From the NCBI GenBank assembly GCA_019095985.1, contig CM032661.1:7658785-7722784 (forward strand): 64,000 nt of DNA, in the 5' to 3' direction. Below the pieces are notes generated by a model. It did no database searches. It was given only the letters and a program-made list of their open reading frames with translations, and was not told the DNA's origin. This document shows positions 34,701-45,690 of the stretch, one piece after another; the stretch's first letter is position 1; each line of letters begins with the position of its first letter. The translations under genes were made by a program, and so were the position numbers. The stretch comes from Streblospio benedicti (lineage: Eukaryota > Annelida > Polychaeta > Spionida > Spionidae).

Positions 34701-36620
34701 ACAAAGGAGGGGACAATGGGAGTGACACGTCCCACACAAGTTCGGAGCAGTCGTTGCATTGGCAGTCACGTGAATCGCTCGCGGAAGGCCAAGCTCCTGC
34801 ACCCACACTACAGAGGACTCCAACAGACTACGAGATCCAGAGGTTTTTCATAGACCCATACATGCAGGACATGAATACCTGGCGGGCAAGCCTTCTGACC
34901 GGGTGAAATACCTCGTCGACCACGTTACGGGCATGCCACAACACAGTTATGTCATGGAGAGGCCCCATGTCTCATACGGTAGCGCAGAAGAACCAAAGTG
35001 ACTCTCTAAGGCGCATGATGACCAATGCGCCCGTGAAAAAGAACCAGAGTTGCGATGGGTGTGTGTGAGGAGAGTAGCGACAATCTCTGGACATAGATCC
35101 CACTCCTAGCTGCATCGGGATGTCCCCATCAATGCTTCCCCACTACTGGTCGACAGGATCGATCGTAAAGATGTACAAGCTCTGCTGGTTCCCTGGCTCG
35201 AGAGTGGCATGAGATGTCCCGTGCAAGGCTGCGAACCATGGGCAGCACTTGACCCCTTAAGAAGGACTCCCCTGCGAAAAAGCCACAAGCAATGGTCACC
35301 CGGAAATGACCCCACTTGAAGAGGAAACCGGACGACTGCTCGAATGGCGGTGTGTGGCCCACATTCACGCCACGCTCAAGAACACTGTAGCATCCTCGAT
35401 CATTGGATCCATTTCCACATGTGTTGCAGGCTCTGCTTTTTGGCTCCCTGCTATAGCCCCACACCCATCGAGTCGTTGCCACCAAGATGGCACAACGCGA
35501 TGTTCCAGTCGATTAGGAAGATGTGCAGGCTCGCACTGATGACTGCAAGAAAAGACAAGAAACTGCACCGAAGACCATGTCCAAGTGAGGCAACACCCAC
35601 TGGGACCTTGTAGACCAAAAATCGCTACACAATTGATGGTATTTGAATTCATGGGGCGCCATGAAGCCAAGTGCCGCGAGTGATTGGGCGCTGCAAATGG
35701 TATTCAGACTCCGCCACTCATATGATCATCAGATTTTATCTCCGCAAGTTCAATTGGCAGAAGCAAGGCAGAAGCAAGGATGGGAAAAGGCTCACTTGGG
35801 ATGGCTGCAGCGGTGTCGAACGGACTTTGTGAGTTGGGCAGCTGGCCTGACAGACCATGACCCCAAGCCGCCTCCGACCACAGAAAGTTACCACAAAGTG
35901 ACCGCGTCAGGCACAACTGTCGTAACCACAGCAACAGCGGCGACATTGACAGCCACCGCGACGGCCGCAGCAGCTGCGAATCTCCCGCGAATCCTGCAAT
36001 GGAGCACGAGCAAATCCAAGTCCGCGAGAGATGCCCCAGGACCCATGTTGGTAGTTCTGGCTCCTCGCACCAGTATGATGACAGCCCTCATGAAGACGGT
36101 GAAGAACCTCAAGGTCCCGGAGGCAGCCCCCATCGTCGCAGAGATGCGCCTGGCCATGCCATGCAGAAGGGAGCCTACGAGCACCATCACCAGCAGTTTG
36201 GAGTATCCGGGCACTTTGCTGGCCGGCGATTCGTCATAGAAGCTGGACCCACTGAGTCGCTTGGAAAGACCGCACTCGACGCTGTCGACACAGAAGCGTA
36301 CCCAAAGTGAGTTCACCAGTCTAGGAGCAGAATTACGTGGTGCCAAGGTATCGAAGGCAGCCACTAGCACTGCTAACAAGCTTGTGGCTTACCTTCGGCG
36401 AGAGAAGCAGGCAGCAATTGACGACTGCCAACAACTGCCGCGAGAAGAAGGACTAAGAAAGCGAGTGGGAAAATGCTCGTGTGTCACTCATGGGGCAGAG
36501 CGATGATGCCCAGAAAGCTGCCAAGGAAGACGCCTCCTGCTACCGCAGGGAACAGGACCGCGCCAGAGATGACAGGACAGTGCTGAGGGCAAGTTGAGAT
36601 GACAAATGATCTTGTGGCCG
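34701..36620 (+). mobile_element. GC-rich retroelement-derived tract, unassigned
   Basis: It continues the GC-rich composition of the fossil before it. The plus-strand reading is low-complexity (Ala/Thr-rich near 35950, charged near 36020-36150). Towards 36330-36600 it reads as an acidic/basic coiled coil like that of the Gag-like remnant at 26.5 kb. It may be the Gag-side debris of a second related element. No conserved enzyme motif was found, and it is broken. Confidence 0.4.
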
Positions 36621-37519
36621 CCAATGCAGAGGTCTTATTTATTTATTTATTTTTTTGGTGGGGGGTCTATATACATTTTTAAGCCATGCAATCTCACTCA
36701 CCCGCGTACCGCTTGGGTTACTGCATCGCTCACTGAACACACCTATATAGGAACAAATATCAGTTTGTTGTATAGTTAAGTTATACATCTGGCAGTTAGG
36801 GGAAAGGGATGAGAATGGTTTCAGAACCGTGATGGTTTGAGTTCAGTCTCACCAGGACCTTGGTTATTTCGCAATGGAAGCACTCATAAATATGATTAAC
36901 ATAATCAACCGTCTGCCCTTGGCATGTCCACCACATAATGTAAGATTGTTCGCGATGGTTGAGTGCATAGAGTAATAGCTTCATGGCCACAGGGTTGGTA
37001 GTTTGAATCCTCCTCGATTGGGAGTTTTGAAAAATTGACTCTAAATCAGCTGACTATGCAAAATGGTCTTTGTATCTCATTTTGCGAAATCGGGTGATCG
37101 AGAAGCAATCATCCTTGATGGTCTTCACTCATCCCACAATCACCTCTTCTCACTGCGTCTTATGTTTATTCTGCTGACATCAAGTCTGCCTATATATCCA
37201 ATACACAACTTCTTTTACCAGTCTTTAATCATCTTCACCTGTCCCTTTATCAGGTCTTCTCGCCGCACATCATGCTCAATCGGCTGACAGTGGGTGAGAA
37301 GAGTGGGAACAAGTTGAGACAAGAGGTCGCCCATGTGGGATGATTGTGGGATGATTAGGTGATTGCGATTGATTATGGATTGATAATCCCTCCTCAGCCC
37401 ATTTGGCCCGATTAAACTCCATCTTTTTTCATAAAAACTATGTCTCTTTTTGGCAACACTTGTCTTAACATTGTGAGACATGGCAGACTTTAGGTCTCGA
37501 TGAGTAAAGTCATTAAATG
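36621..37519. repeat. Intergenic with an interspersed repeat (37080-37480)
   Basis: The part at 37080-37480 shares several blocks with 57230-57960: GATGGTCTTCACTCATCCCACAATCA and GGCGAGAAG-CCTGAT, in mixed orientation. The block includes an internal inverted pair around GGATGATTGTGGGATGATTAGG. No gene was seen. Confidence 0.5.
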
Positions 37520-37698
37520 TATTTTTAGTTATTTTTATGTTTTGAAATGAAATATTGCATTTTTATTCTGCATGCCCATAAGATGTGACTTATGTGTGTT
37601 TGATGTCCTTACTGTCTGAGTCGATGAGTGATAAATGCTGAAGTGTATATAATCAGGGCGCATTGAAGAGGAATTAAGGCAACAAAGCTTTTTGCATC
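37520..37698 (+). promoter_or_regulatory. Promoter of the plus-strand vWA gene, with TATA box
   Basis: TATATAA lies at 37646-37652, about 47 bp before the ATG. About 160 bp here, from AATGAAATATTGCATTTTTAT through GTGTATATAATCAGG to GAAGAGGAATTAAGGCAACAA, are conserved in inverse orientation at 55900-56060 in front of the minus-strand signal exon. Conservation between paralogues and the spacing support a core promoter and short 5' UTR. Confidence 0.75.
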
Positions 37699-37747
37699 AT
37701 GAAGACTGCGTTGGTTCTGTTTGCTGTTCTGGCAACCACTGCGAGTG
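37699..37747 (+). CDS. vWA gene 1, exon 1: signal peptide
   Basis: Encodes MKTALVLFAVLATTASG with donor GTAAGT after the first base of the last codon (phase 1). It is a short classical secretion signal. The twin on the other strand (55841-55892) reads MKGAFWIIFAVLATTASG, so the exon is real and the start codon is supported by homology. The next exon with a matching phase is at 40046. Confidence 0.85.
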
Positions 37748-37844
37748 GTAAGTGTTTTTGTTTTGAATTTGATACTAGAATTTGTAATTTCTATTTTTTT
37801 CTAATGTGCATTTCCTCTTATAAACCTTTAACAGTATGCTGCTT

Positions 37845-38060
37845 GTGATTATGGTACCCTTCAGGTCTCACAACCATGGGGTCGTTAGTTTGAGTCCCGT
37901 TAGGGCCTCTTGATATAGCAAAATTGAAACATATGTCTTCAGCTATGTCACCATAGTGGGTGGAGCTTGCTTGCTATAGAGAACAGAGAGTGAAAGAGAG
38001 AGGGAGAGGATGGAGAGAGACAGAGACAGAGTGACAAAGAGACAGATGGAGAGAGAATAT
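37845..38060 (+). mobile_element. SINE family B and (GA)n tract
   Basis: GGTCTCACAACCATGGGGTC with a degenerate B box (TTAGTTTGAGTCCC) and the body GGGCCTCTTGATATAG mark a SINE B copy in intron 1. It is followed at 37978-38060 by a purine-only GA-rich microsatellite. Confidence 0.7.
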
Positions 38061-39537
38061 AATCTAATTTTTCATCATTAATAATTTTAGAGTATAGTTT
38101 GAATTTAGGCGCTACAATTTAATACGGGCCCGGTCATTTCCAGTCTGATGGGGAGGAGATTGGGATCGGGCAGAAGTCGTAGGGGGCGTTGTACTTTCAA
38201 ATTTAAAACCATGGGGTGGGGGTCATACTTTTGCTTTTGATGGAAAAAGGAAGACGAAGCACAAGCATAATCGCATGAAACGTGCAAAAAACAAAACACA
38301 GAAAGGTTTTATTGACAAATGTCTATTGACAAATTTCAGTGCTATTCATTCCAAGTATCTCTTACTTATTTCTACTGTGCTTATCACACCGACATCACTA
38401 ATGATCATAATCAGACACAAAGTCATATATGATAATGCTACAACAGGGCCACATAGCTACATATGTGCCATGAGAGGCAACTGCCTCCATTTTATTGAAG
38501 GGATTGTTCGTCGGTCAAACCCTGAATGAAAGTGAGCTTTGACATATGGGTTTTAAGGTATTTTTGTTTCTAATAGCCTCAGACGCTATGAAAAATCGTC
38601 TAAATTCTAAAATTTTCTTGGGGTACAAAAGCTGTGCACTGCCTCGTTCACCACATTGTGCCTCCCATCTTTTGTGATTCTGACTACGGCACTGTACAAG
38701 TAATGCTTTGACATACGTAATTCTAATAAACAACGTATTTCGATAAAAATTGATTGAACATTGAAAATTGATAAATACCGTATATTGATATTCCACTATT
38801 TTGTGCCTTTGAAACAAATATAATCAAACATAAGTATGAATTTTTGATAATGGGCTATATGACAGACTGCTATACCTGCAGGATGAATATTCGAAGTACA
38901 TTTATTATAAAAAAAAGAGTACGATAATGATGAACAAAATGAGGAGTGGTAGACATGGTAGAATCTCAGACTCTGAATCTGAATCAGAGTTACAGTCATT
39001 CCAAAATTCATATTTATGTATCCCAGAACCATTTATTTGCGGTATTTCAGATCATTATCGAGTAGATAGAATATGTTGGATAATAAGAACACCAAATAAA
39101 ATTTGATGATTGCTTTACTTGACTTGTGAATCCAGGTCTTGCACAGATTTTGCACATTAAAATTCAATGACTTTCCAAGACGGATGTTAATCTTTCCATT
39201 TTTTCTAGATACCTAGTTTCATCTAAATAGGGTTTATGTAAAGATCAAAGATGACACTAATATGTAGATAATCGAGTTCTGTTCTTCTTTTGCACACATC
39301 TACAGATATAAAAATCTTACCATATTGTGTTGTGTGTGGGTCTCGGGCAAAGCGCACGAAAGATTATACATTGGACGATATCAAGGTGCCGAATAACGGA
39401 ATGCTATCAAATTACCAGTTTAACCAATGACTGTTTACTAAATTTCATTTTTGCAATGACTCCTTGCAAAATTCAATGACTTTTCCAGGATCTTGAAAAA
39501 AAAGGTGAATTCACTTTCACTTTAACGGATTGGGGAA
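38061..39537. other. Intron 1 of vWA gene 1, no other feature
   Basis: AT-rich intronic DNA without recognisable exons or repeats shared with the window. Confidence 0.5.
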
Positions 39538-40045
39538 GTCTCTCTATCGCCATTCTAGTCTAAGTCATTCCTTGTCAAATTTGGGTCTATATTGAGGGTC
39601 TTGTACCGAGCCGAGTTTGGATAGTTACACGAAAGACGTGAATCTGAACACCCAATTTATCGGCCACTTGTCAACGTATCTGGAAGGGTGATGCATCAAA
39701 TTTCATCTACACTTCCAGCTGCTCCCAATTGGTGTCTGTCCCACACCAATGTATCGGAGTCATCTGTAATTCCTGAGCATGTTTACAATTTACAGTGTTT
39801 ACATTTTAGGGCAGCTAGTCTATGCGTTATTGTGATTAAATTATTACCAGTCAATTTATGTGACATTTTACGGTCTAAACACGCGGGTATTTTGCTTAGG
39901 ATGTTTTTTTTTTCTCAACAGAGTTTAAACCATATCCTTTCAAATCTGAACCAAATTCATTGATGTTATCATATTTTTTGCCGTTTCTTTTTTGAATATT
40001 TAATAACTTTCAATTATGAGTATTTAGATATTTATTTACATACAG

Positions 40046-40272
40046 GTGGTCTGAATGTTCTGCTAAGATTGAACTGCGAAATGAAAGGATCTGGAGAACT
40101 CATTGAATACCAAAAAACGGACACGTTGAATCGCGGCATCATGGTGGACATTGGCAGCCCGTTCCCAAACAATGGCAAAGTGAAGAAGATCCAGTTCTTT
40201 GCTGGGGGCGTCGACGGGGATGAGAGATGTGGCACGGCAGGGCCCAAGTGCTGGGTGGGGAGACAGATATTT
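40046..40272 (+). CDS. vWA gene 1, exon 2a: first exon of the N-terminal module
   Basis: The exon lies between acceptor TACAG and donor GTGAGT, and reads open from phase 1 to phase 0. Its product begins GLNVLLRLNCEMKGSGEL and ends CGTAGPKCWVGRQIF, with three cysteines and the motif PFPNNGKVKKIQFFAGG. With exon 1 it gives exactly 92 codons. The alternating hydrophobic pattern suggests beta strands; I do not recognise the domain. The donor is directly followed by a truncated LINE, so the donor sits at the very edge of an insertion. Confidence 0.75.
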
Positions 40273-40440
40273 GTGAGTACATGACACTTCCACCTCATGT
40301 GTCTCCCATTGTTAAATCTTGCAACTGGCATCTTCGTCGTATTGGACATATTAGGAACTTTCTCGCAATGGAAGCTTCTGAGAAAATTGTTCATGCCTTC
40401 ATCAGTTCTCGCCTTGATAATGGAAACTCACCTCCTGCCA
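40273..40440 (+). mobile_element. CR1/L2-like LINE, 5'-truncated ORF2 fragment
   Basis: Reads SCNWHLRRIGHIRNFL then AMEASEKIVHAFISSRLDNG, the conserved thumb-side region of CR1/L2-type reverse transcriptases. It begins within a few bases of the exon 2a donor and is cut off by SINE B material at 40441. Confidence 0.8.
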
Positions 40441-41400
40441 CTGTATTGACATAGCTGAAAAGACATCTTCCATTTTTACTATATCAAGTGGCCCTGACGG
40501 GACTTTCGAACTCACGACCCCAAGGTTTGTGAGACCAGAATGATACCATCATCCCAAGCAGCGGGCTGTTAAAGGTTACGGACGAACCGATGTCTCTGTA
40601 ACCCCCAGCTTACATACTTGGTCAATTATCATCTCTCAACCCAGAGGTCGGGGTTGAATCCACCTGAGGGGCAGGTTCGGGAGGTCTAATGTTGCAGCCC
40701 CACTTGATATAGTAAAATGAATAACTGTATATATTTTTTCCCAATTTCTTGCTTGTGAATTCAATTTTATTCTCACTTTTTCTGTCAATAGTCTCCAGCT
40801 GTATTGACAAAGCTGAAAAGACATCTTCCATTTTATTATATATGGCCAGACCTTAACACGGCTGCAACATTAGACCTCCCAAAAAATTCCCCGTCCTCAG
40901 GTGGGATTAACCCCGGACCTCTGGGTTGAGATGATAATTGACCAGTAGTAAGCTGGGGGTTACAGAGACATCGGTTCGTCGGTAACCTTTTAACAGCCCG
41001 CTGCTTGGGATGATAGTATCATTCTGGTCTCACAACCCTTTGGGGTCGTGAGTTCGAGTCCCGTCAGGGCCACGTGATATGGACAAAATGGAAGACTCTC
41101 TTCAGCTATGTCAATACAGTGGCAGGAGCTTGTTTACAGAAAAGTGAGAATAAAATTGAATTCTAGGCTAAGGGTGAAAAATATACAGTTATTCATACCA
41201 GACCTTAACACGGCTGCAACATTAGACTCCCCAAGAATTCCGTCCTCAGGTGGGATTAAGGGAACTTGGACCTCTGGGTTGAATGATAATTGACCAAGTA
41301 TGTAAGCTGGGGTTACAGAGACATCGGTTCGCTTTTAAACCCCCCTTCTTGGGATGATGGTATCATTCTGGTCTCACAACCTTGGGGTCGTGAGTTCGAA
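40441..41400. mobile_element. Three SINE B copies, two of them head to head
   Basis: Copy 1 (about 40441-40765) is on the minus strand; copies 2 (40795-41125) and 3 (about 41190-41400) are on the plus strand. Shared blocks are GACCTTAACACGGCTGCAAC, GGTTACAGAGACATCGGTTC, GGTCTCACAACC and the tRNA-like GTGAGTTCGAGTCCC. Copies 1 and 2 form a 690-bp inverted repeat. The family thus has a bipartite body of about 320 bp. Confidence 0.8.
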
Positions 41401-41930
41401 TCCCCCAAAACCCAAAAATTTTAAAAAAAATTTCTTTTTTAAAAGGGGGGGGAAAAAAAAAAAAAATTTTTTAAAAAAAAAGGGAAAAATTTTTTTAAAA
41501 TTTTACGGCCCCCCCCATTTTCCCCCAAAAAAAAAATTTTTAAAATTTCCCCCCCAAATTTAAAAAATAAAAAAATTTTTTTCCTTTTTTTCCCCCCCTT
41601 TTTTTGGGGGGTTTTTTTTTGGGGGTTTTTTTTTAAAAAAAAAAATTTTTTTTTAAAAAAATAAAAAAATTTTTTTTTAAAAAAAACCTACAAACAATTT
41701 TTTTTGGAAAAAAAAAAAACCAACCCCTTTTTAAAAAATTTTTTAAAAATTTTTTTGGTTTTTTTTAAAAATTTTTAAAAAAATTTTTTTTAACCCTTTT
41801 AAAAATTTTTTTTTAAAAAAAAAAAACCCAAAACCCCCAAAAAAATAAAAAATTTTTTTTTAAAAACCCCAAAATTTTTTAAAAAATTTAAAAAAGGTTT
41901 TTTTTAAAAATTTTTTTAAAAAAAAAAACT
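41401..41930. other. Base-calling artefact at a contig end
   Basis: From about 41405 the sequence turns into long runs of A, T, C and G with almost no normal dinucleotide structure, up to the run of N. This is the look of a failed read tail (smeared homopolymers), not of biological DNA. Any open frame here is meaningless. Confidence 0.9.
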
Positions 41931-42030
41931 NNNNNNNNNNNNNNNNNNNNNNNNNNNNNNNNNNNNNNNNNNNNNNNNNNNNNNNNNNNNNNNNNNNNNN
42001 NNNNNNNNNNNNNNNNNNNNNNNNNNNNNN
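41931..42030. other. Assembly gap (100 N)
   Basis: A run of exactly 100 N directly after the junk calls. Sequence between exon 2a and the exon-2-like copy may be missing. Confidence 0.99.
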
Positions 42031-42305
42031 ATTGCTTTCATTATCATTGAATACATTGAAAGGGGCGATATATTATCCAAAACTGTTCGAACTTTAGATG
42101 ACTTTGTATGACCTTTATTTTAAATAATGTTAGGGGGAGAATGTTATAATATATGGTTCTGATGACATGAAATTCAGTCATGCATGTCCCTTCAAAGAAT
42201 TGAGATAAATTATCAAAATTCTGAGCTGACGTCCAGAATGGCTGCTAAAGTGAAATATTTCAAAAAGATCTGTTGATAATGTTCAAAAGGTTGTAAAATG
42301 GTCGG

Positions 42306-42496
42306 CTGCGGCGATCTGGTGGGGAATATGACAACGTTGACACCGATAAGCAGGGGATGGTAGTGAACGTAAAGGACACGTTCCCTATAGATGGAAAAGT
42401 CAAGAAGTTCGTTTTCATTTCTCGTTGGACTAACAGAGCTGTAAGATGCAGGAATGGTGCCCCAGGCCGGAGATGTCGGGGGACGGTAGTCTTAGC
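42306..42496 (+). pseudogene. Diverged extra copy of exon 2
   Basis: In one frame it reads SGGEYDNVDTDKQGMVV, FPIDGKVKKFVFISRW and VRCRNGAPGRRCRGT. These line up with exon 2a positions EYQKTDTLNRGIMV, FPNNGKVKKIQFF and ERCGTAGPKC. It is far more diverged than exons 2a and 2b. A donor-like GTAAGT follows at 42497, but its phase (2) does not match the phase 0 needed for exon 3, and the acceptor is unclear. It may belong to a gene copy partly lost in the assembly gap before it. Confidence 0.55.
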
Positions 42497-43096
42497 GTAA
42501 GTGTTCTATGTGTTACAGTATAACTTCACGGGTAAACCACCAAGGGACAGGCCTGAAATTATCTAAATAGAGGGGTTGCCTAATAGAGGTGTTTGCGCTG
42601 TGGTATTTTTTTTTTTAAAAGTCTATACCTGCAAGAATGATCTCTCCGTGCAGAAGTGTTCCTTTAGAAGCTGCGAGTTATGTGTATTCTTTACAATTAT
42701 TTTACTCGCAATTGTATGAATACTTTTGAAACCACTTTTACACGTATGTGCTAATACATTAGTCCGTATTATTCCTACTAGGGTGTACTTTAATGCTAAG
42801 TATGCATCAATCTATCGAGCAATGTTTGTAACTTTGTATGAAACTGTGGTGTTTAGATATGATATATTTCCTTCTTATATTTACATTCCTTGTTTATAAC
42901 ATTCCTTTAGCAAATAAATATTTTTAGAGCCTATAGTCGAATATAATTATCAGTAACCCCATACATAGAAATTACATGCAATCGCATTACATTGTATTTT
43001 AATGTTTATGTAATTTATTTTGTGAGCAGATTCGAGACTATGAAAACAAATTTTAAATCTATTATGTAACCTAATCATGAAAAATCTTATATTCAG

Positions 43097-43190
43097 GTTG
43101 GCATCTTCCGTCGTCTAGGCAATGGCCCATGTGGATCATTCTTCATCCGCCAGCCTGAAGACCGTGGCTGTGGTCGATGGCATCAACACT
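43097..43190 (+). CDS. vWA gene 1, exon 3a (frame-shifted)
   Basis: It lies between acceptor TTCAG and donor GTACGT. It begins VGIFRRLGNGPCGSFFI and ends in the next frame as SLKTVAVVDGINT, matching VGIFRPKDDSTCGEFYI and LKKVTVVDGLNT of exon 3b. At 94 nt it is one base longer than the 93-nt exon 3b, so the frame shifts inside it. The shift is either a real lesion or a base-call error. Confidence 0.65.
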
Positions 43191-43889
43191 GTACGTACAA
43201 TGCTGGGGTCAAACAGCACCGATATTGAAAAATTATCAGCTATAGATTGTTATTATTTTCCAAATTGTGTTTTCACCACACATTTTGTTTCATGACTGAA
43301 TGATCTTTCAATTTCCAAATATGATAAACATAAACAAACTTCGATTCAAACATATCCATTAATATGGGAGCATTATTGCTAACTTTTGAAACCTGTCATT
43401 AATAGCTGGATTTTCTTTGATGTCGCACAGGTGTGATTTTAATCACCTCCCAGATCTTCATGGAACCGCCTGTTTCTCAGGTTTCAATAATTTAAAGGCT
43501 CTGGTATTGATTGTATGACCCCAGGTCCTGATATGAAATTTTCGAAAATGCATCTAATGATATAACCCATACATTGAACTGTACTTGACTGATGTTTGTT
43601 CTGTATTGTTGCCAAGCCTACACTGAAAGCTTTTTGATCCAACCCGAATCTTCTTCATTGTGCCACCTTCTTGTTGCCTCTGGGACCTCAGTCTCAAAGG
43701 TGTTCAAATCATACTTAGGAAGTTTAAAAGCTTTCAAGTAAAGGTAGGATTGGCAACATCACAGCACAAAAAACAGTCTAATTCAGTGGTATAATGGATA
43801 CAACTTATGCAGGTGAGTATCCAATGTAACTATACCCCATCATAAGCGTCCAGTTGTTGCATGTCCAAAAGTACTTGGTTTGCTACTAG

Positions 43890-44060
43890 GTGAACTTTGA
43901 CCCGCCCTTGGACGTGCAAGCTGGCGATTCGTTTGGGTTTTCGTGGTCTTTTTATGGAGTTGTACCATACAACTATTCTGAGATTGTTGACGACAACCTG
44001 TGCTATTGCTATGGGAAAAACGATGCTGCTATCAACCTACTGAGTGCAGTGTTACCAACC
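43890..44060 (+). CDS. vWA gene 1, exon 4a
   Basis: 171 nt, phase 0 at both ends, flanked by TACTAG and GTGAGT. The product starts VNFDPPLDVQAGDSFGF and contains LCYCYGKNDAA. It is homologous to exons 4b and 4c (VEAGDCVGWAW, LAYCWGENTG) but clearly diverged. The V-x-A-G-D-x-x-G-aromatic pattern with alternating hydrophobics suggests a beta-sandwich. Confidence 0.75.
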
Positions 44061-44437
44061 GTGAGTGTTGACATATGCAGGTTTTGATCAAAGACTGTGT
44101 CTGCCCTGACCTTAACCCTAACCCTGAACTGAGAAAGTCCATTTAGATCTTAATCTATCACAGAAGGTGTCACAATGCAATGATAATGAATTAAACTGAA
44201 TGGTTCTGACATTGTTTTCTATCAAATAGAACTACTGATTCATCTATTAGAGCTGGATGTTGTCACAGTTTCTACTGGTTCTTCAAACTATCACTATCAT
44301 GAGTGTTTATTTCAATGACAAAAACTGTTAGAAACAACGGCTTAAAAGACTAAGGAGATGCATGCGTACATACATGTCCATGTAGATGCAAATGGCATTG
44401 CCGACTATATATCTATAGTGTTGTTTTTTATATGCAG

Positions 44438-44532
44438 GTCCATTTGAAGGTGGTTCCCTTACAGATATGGCCCATCAGCATATATGGACAACCGGAGCTA
44501 CCGGAAATACGCCTTCCAGGCGGAATATTGTG
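44438..44532 (+). CDS. vWA gene 1, exon 5a (frame-shifted)
   Basis: Acceptor TGCAG and donor GTATGA. It starts VHLKVVP, as in VTLDVVP of exon 5b, and ends in another frame as RSYRKYAFQAEYCG, as in PSYRKYALQAEFC. It is 95 nt against 109 in exon 5b and lacks the middle. The exon ends in phase 1, so it could splice in frame to exon 2b or to a vWA exon were its inner frame intact. Confidence 0.65.
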
Positions 44533-44780
44533 GTATGACCCACTTTTCATCCTTTACTTGCATGGTTGTTAGCTCAAGAAGTTAGACAGTAAAATAACAA
44601 ACCATTAAATGTGACTGGTCACTGAATTGTGATCAGGCCCACAGCATTGGCTAGGTGTCGTAAGCTGTAAACACTGTTAATTGTAACCAATTACATGATT
44701 GGTTCGATGGCTGCCATCTGCTACCAAGACCCCACACCCCTTTATCATTGTCTCAGGCCTATGGTGCAATTACAGACAAT

Positions 44781-45690
44781 GCTCTCTCTATCACCATTCT
44801 AGTCTAATTCCTGTCAAATTTGGGTCTATATTGAGTGTCTTGTACCGAGCCGAGTTTGGATAGTTACATGAAAGACGTGAATCTGAACACACAATATCTC
44901 GGCCACTTGTCAACGTATCTGGAAGGGTGATGCATCAAATTTCATCTACACTTCCAGCTGCTCCAATTGGTGTCTGTCCCACACCAATGTATCGGAGGCA
45001 TCTGTAATTCCTGAGCATGTTTACAATTTACAGTGTTTACATTTTAGGGCAGCTAGTCTATGCGTTATTGTACTTAAATTATTACCAGTCAATTTATGTA
45101 ACATTTTACGGTCTAAACACACGGGTATTTTGCTTAGGATGTTTCTTTCCTAAACAGAGTTTAAACCATATCCTTTAAAATCTGAACCAAATTCATTGAT
45201 GTTATATTTTTTGCCGTTTCTCATTTAAATATTTAATAACTTTCAATTATCAGTATTTAGATATTTATTTACATACAGGTGGTCTGAATGTTCTGCTATA
45301 CCCTTTGTCTAGGATCGAACTGCGAAATGAAAGGATCTGGAGAACTCATTGAATACCAAAAAACGGACACGTTGAATCGCGGCATCATGGTTGACATCGG
45401 CAGCCTTTCCCAAACAATGGCAAAGTGAAGAAGATCCAGTTCTATGCTGGCGGCGTCGACGGGGATGAGAGATGTGGCACCGCGGGGCCTAAGTGCTGGG
45501 TGGGGGGAGGCAGATATTTGTAAGTACATGACACTTCAACCTCATGTGTCTGCCCTTGTTAGATCTTGCAATTGGCATCTTCGTCGTATTGGACAGATTA
45601 GGAACTTTCTCGCAATGGAAGCTTCTGAGAAAATTGTTCATGCCTTCATCAGTTCTCGCCTTGATAATGGAAACTCACTTCCTTATGGTT
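44781..45690 (+). repeat. Segmental duplication, copy 2 (contains exon 2b)
   Basis: The partner of 39538-40440. It starts inside the intron after exon 5a and carries the same intron, exon 2 and LINE start. Small differences include a 13-bp insertion at about 45299 and a one-base loss near 45408. Confidence 0.9.
45279..45519 (+). pseudogene. Exon 2b, frame-shifted duplicate of exon 2a
   Basis: The splice sites match exon 2a, but the exon is 241 nt against 227. A 13-bp insert near its start, a one-base loss at SPFPNN and extra bases near CWVG break the reading. The sequence is otherwise almost the same as exon 2a, so the damage is recent or due to sequencing. Confidence 0.75.

Larger units (their letters stand above)
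39538..40440 (+). repeat. Segmental duplication, copy 1 (contains exon 2)
   Basis: Matches 44781-45690 along intron, exon 2 and the LINE fragment behind it, at high similarity. It shows that the module of exons 2-5 was duplicated in tandem after the LINE had already inserted. Confidence 0.9.

Noticed and set aside
41354-41563. Open frame rich in Lys, Phe and Pro
   Set aside because: It runs through the block of junk base calls and only reflects homopolymer runs.
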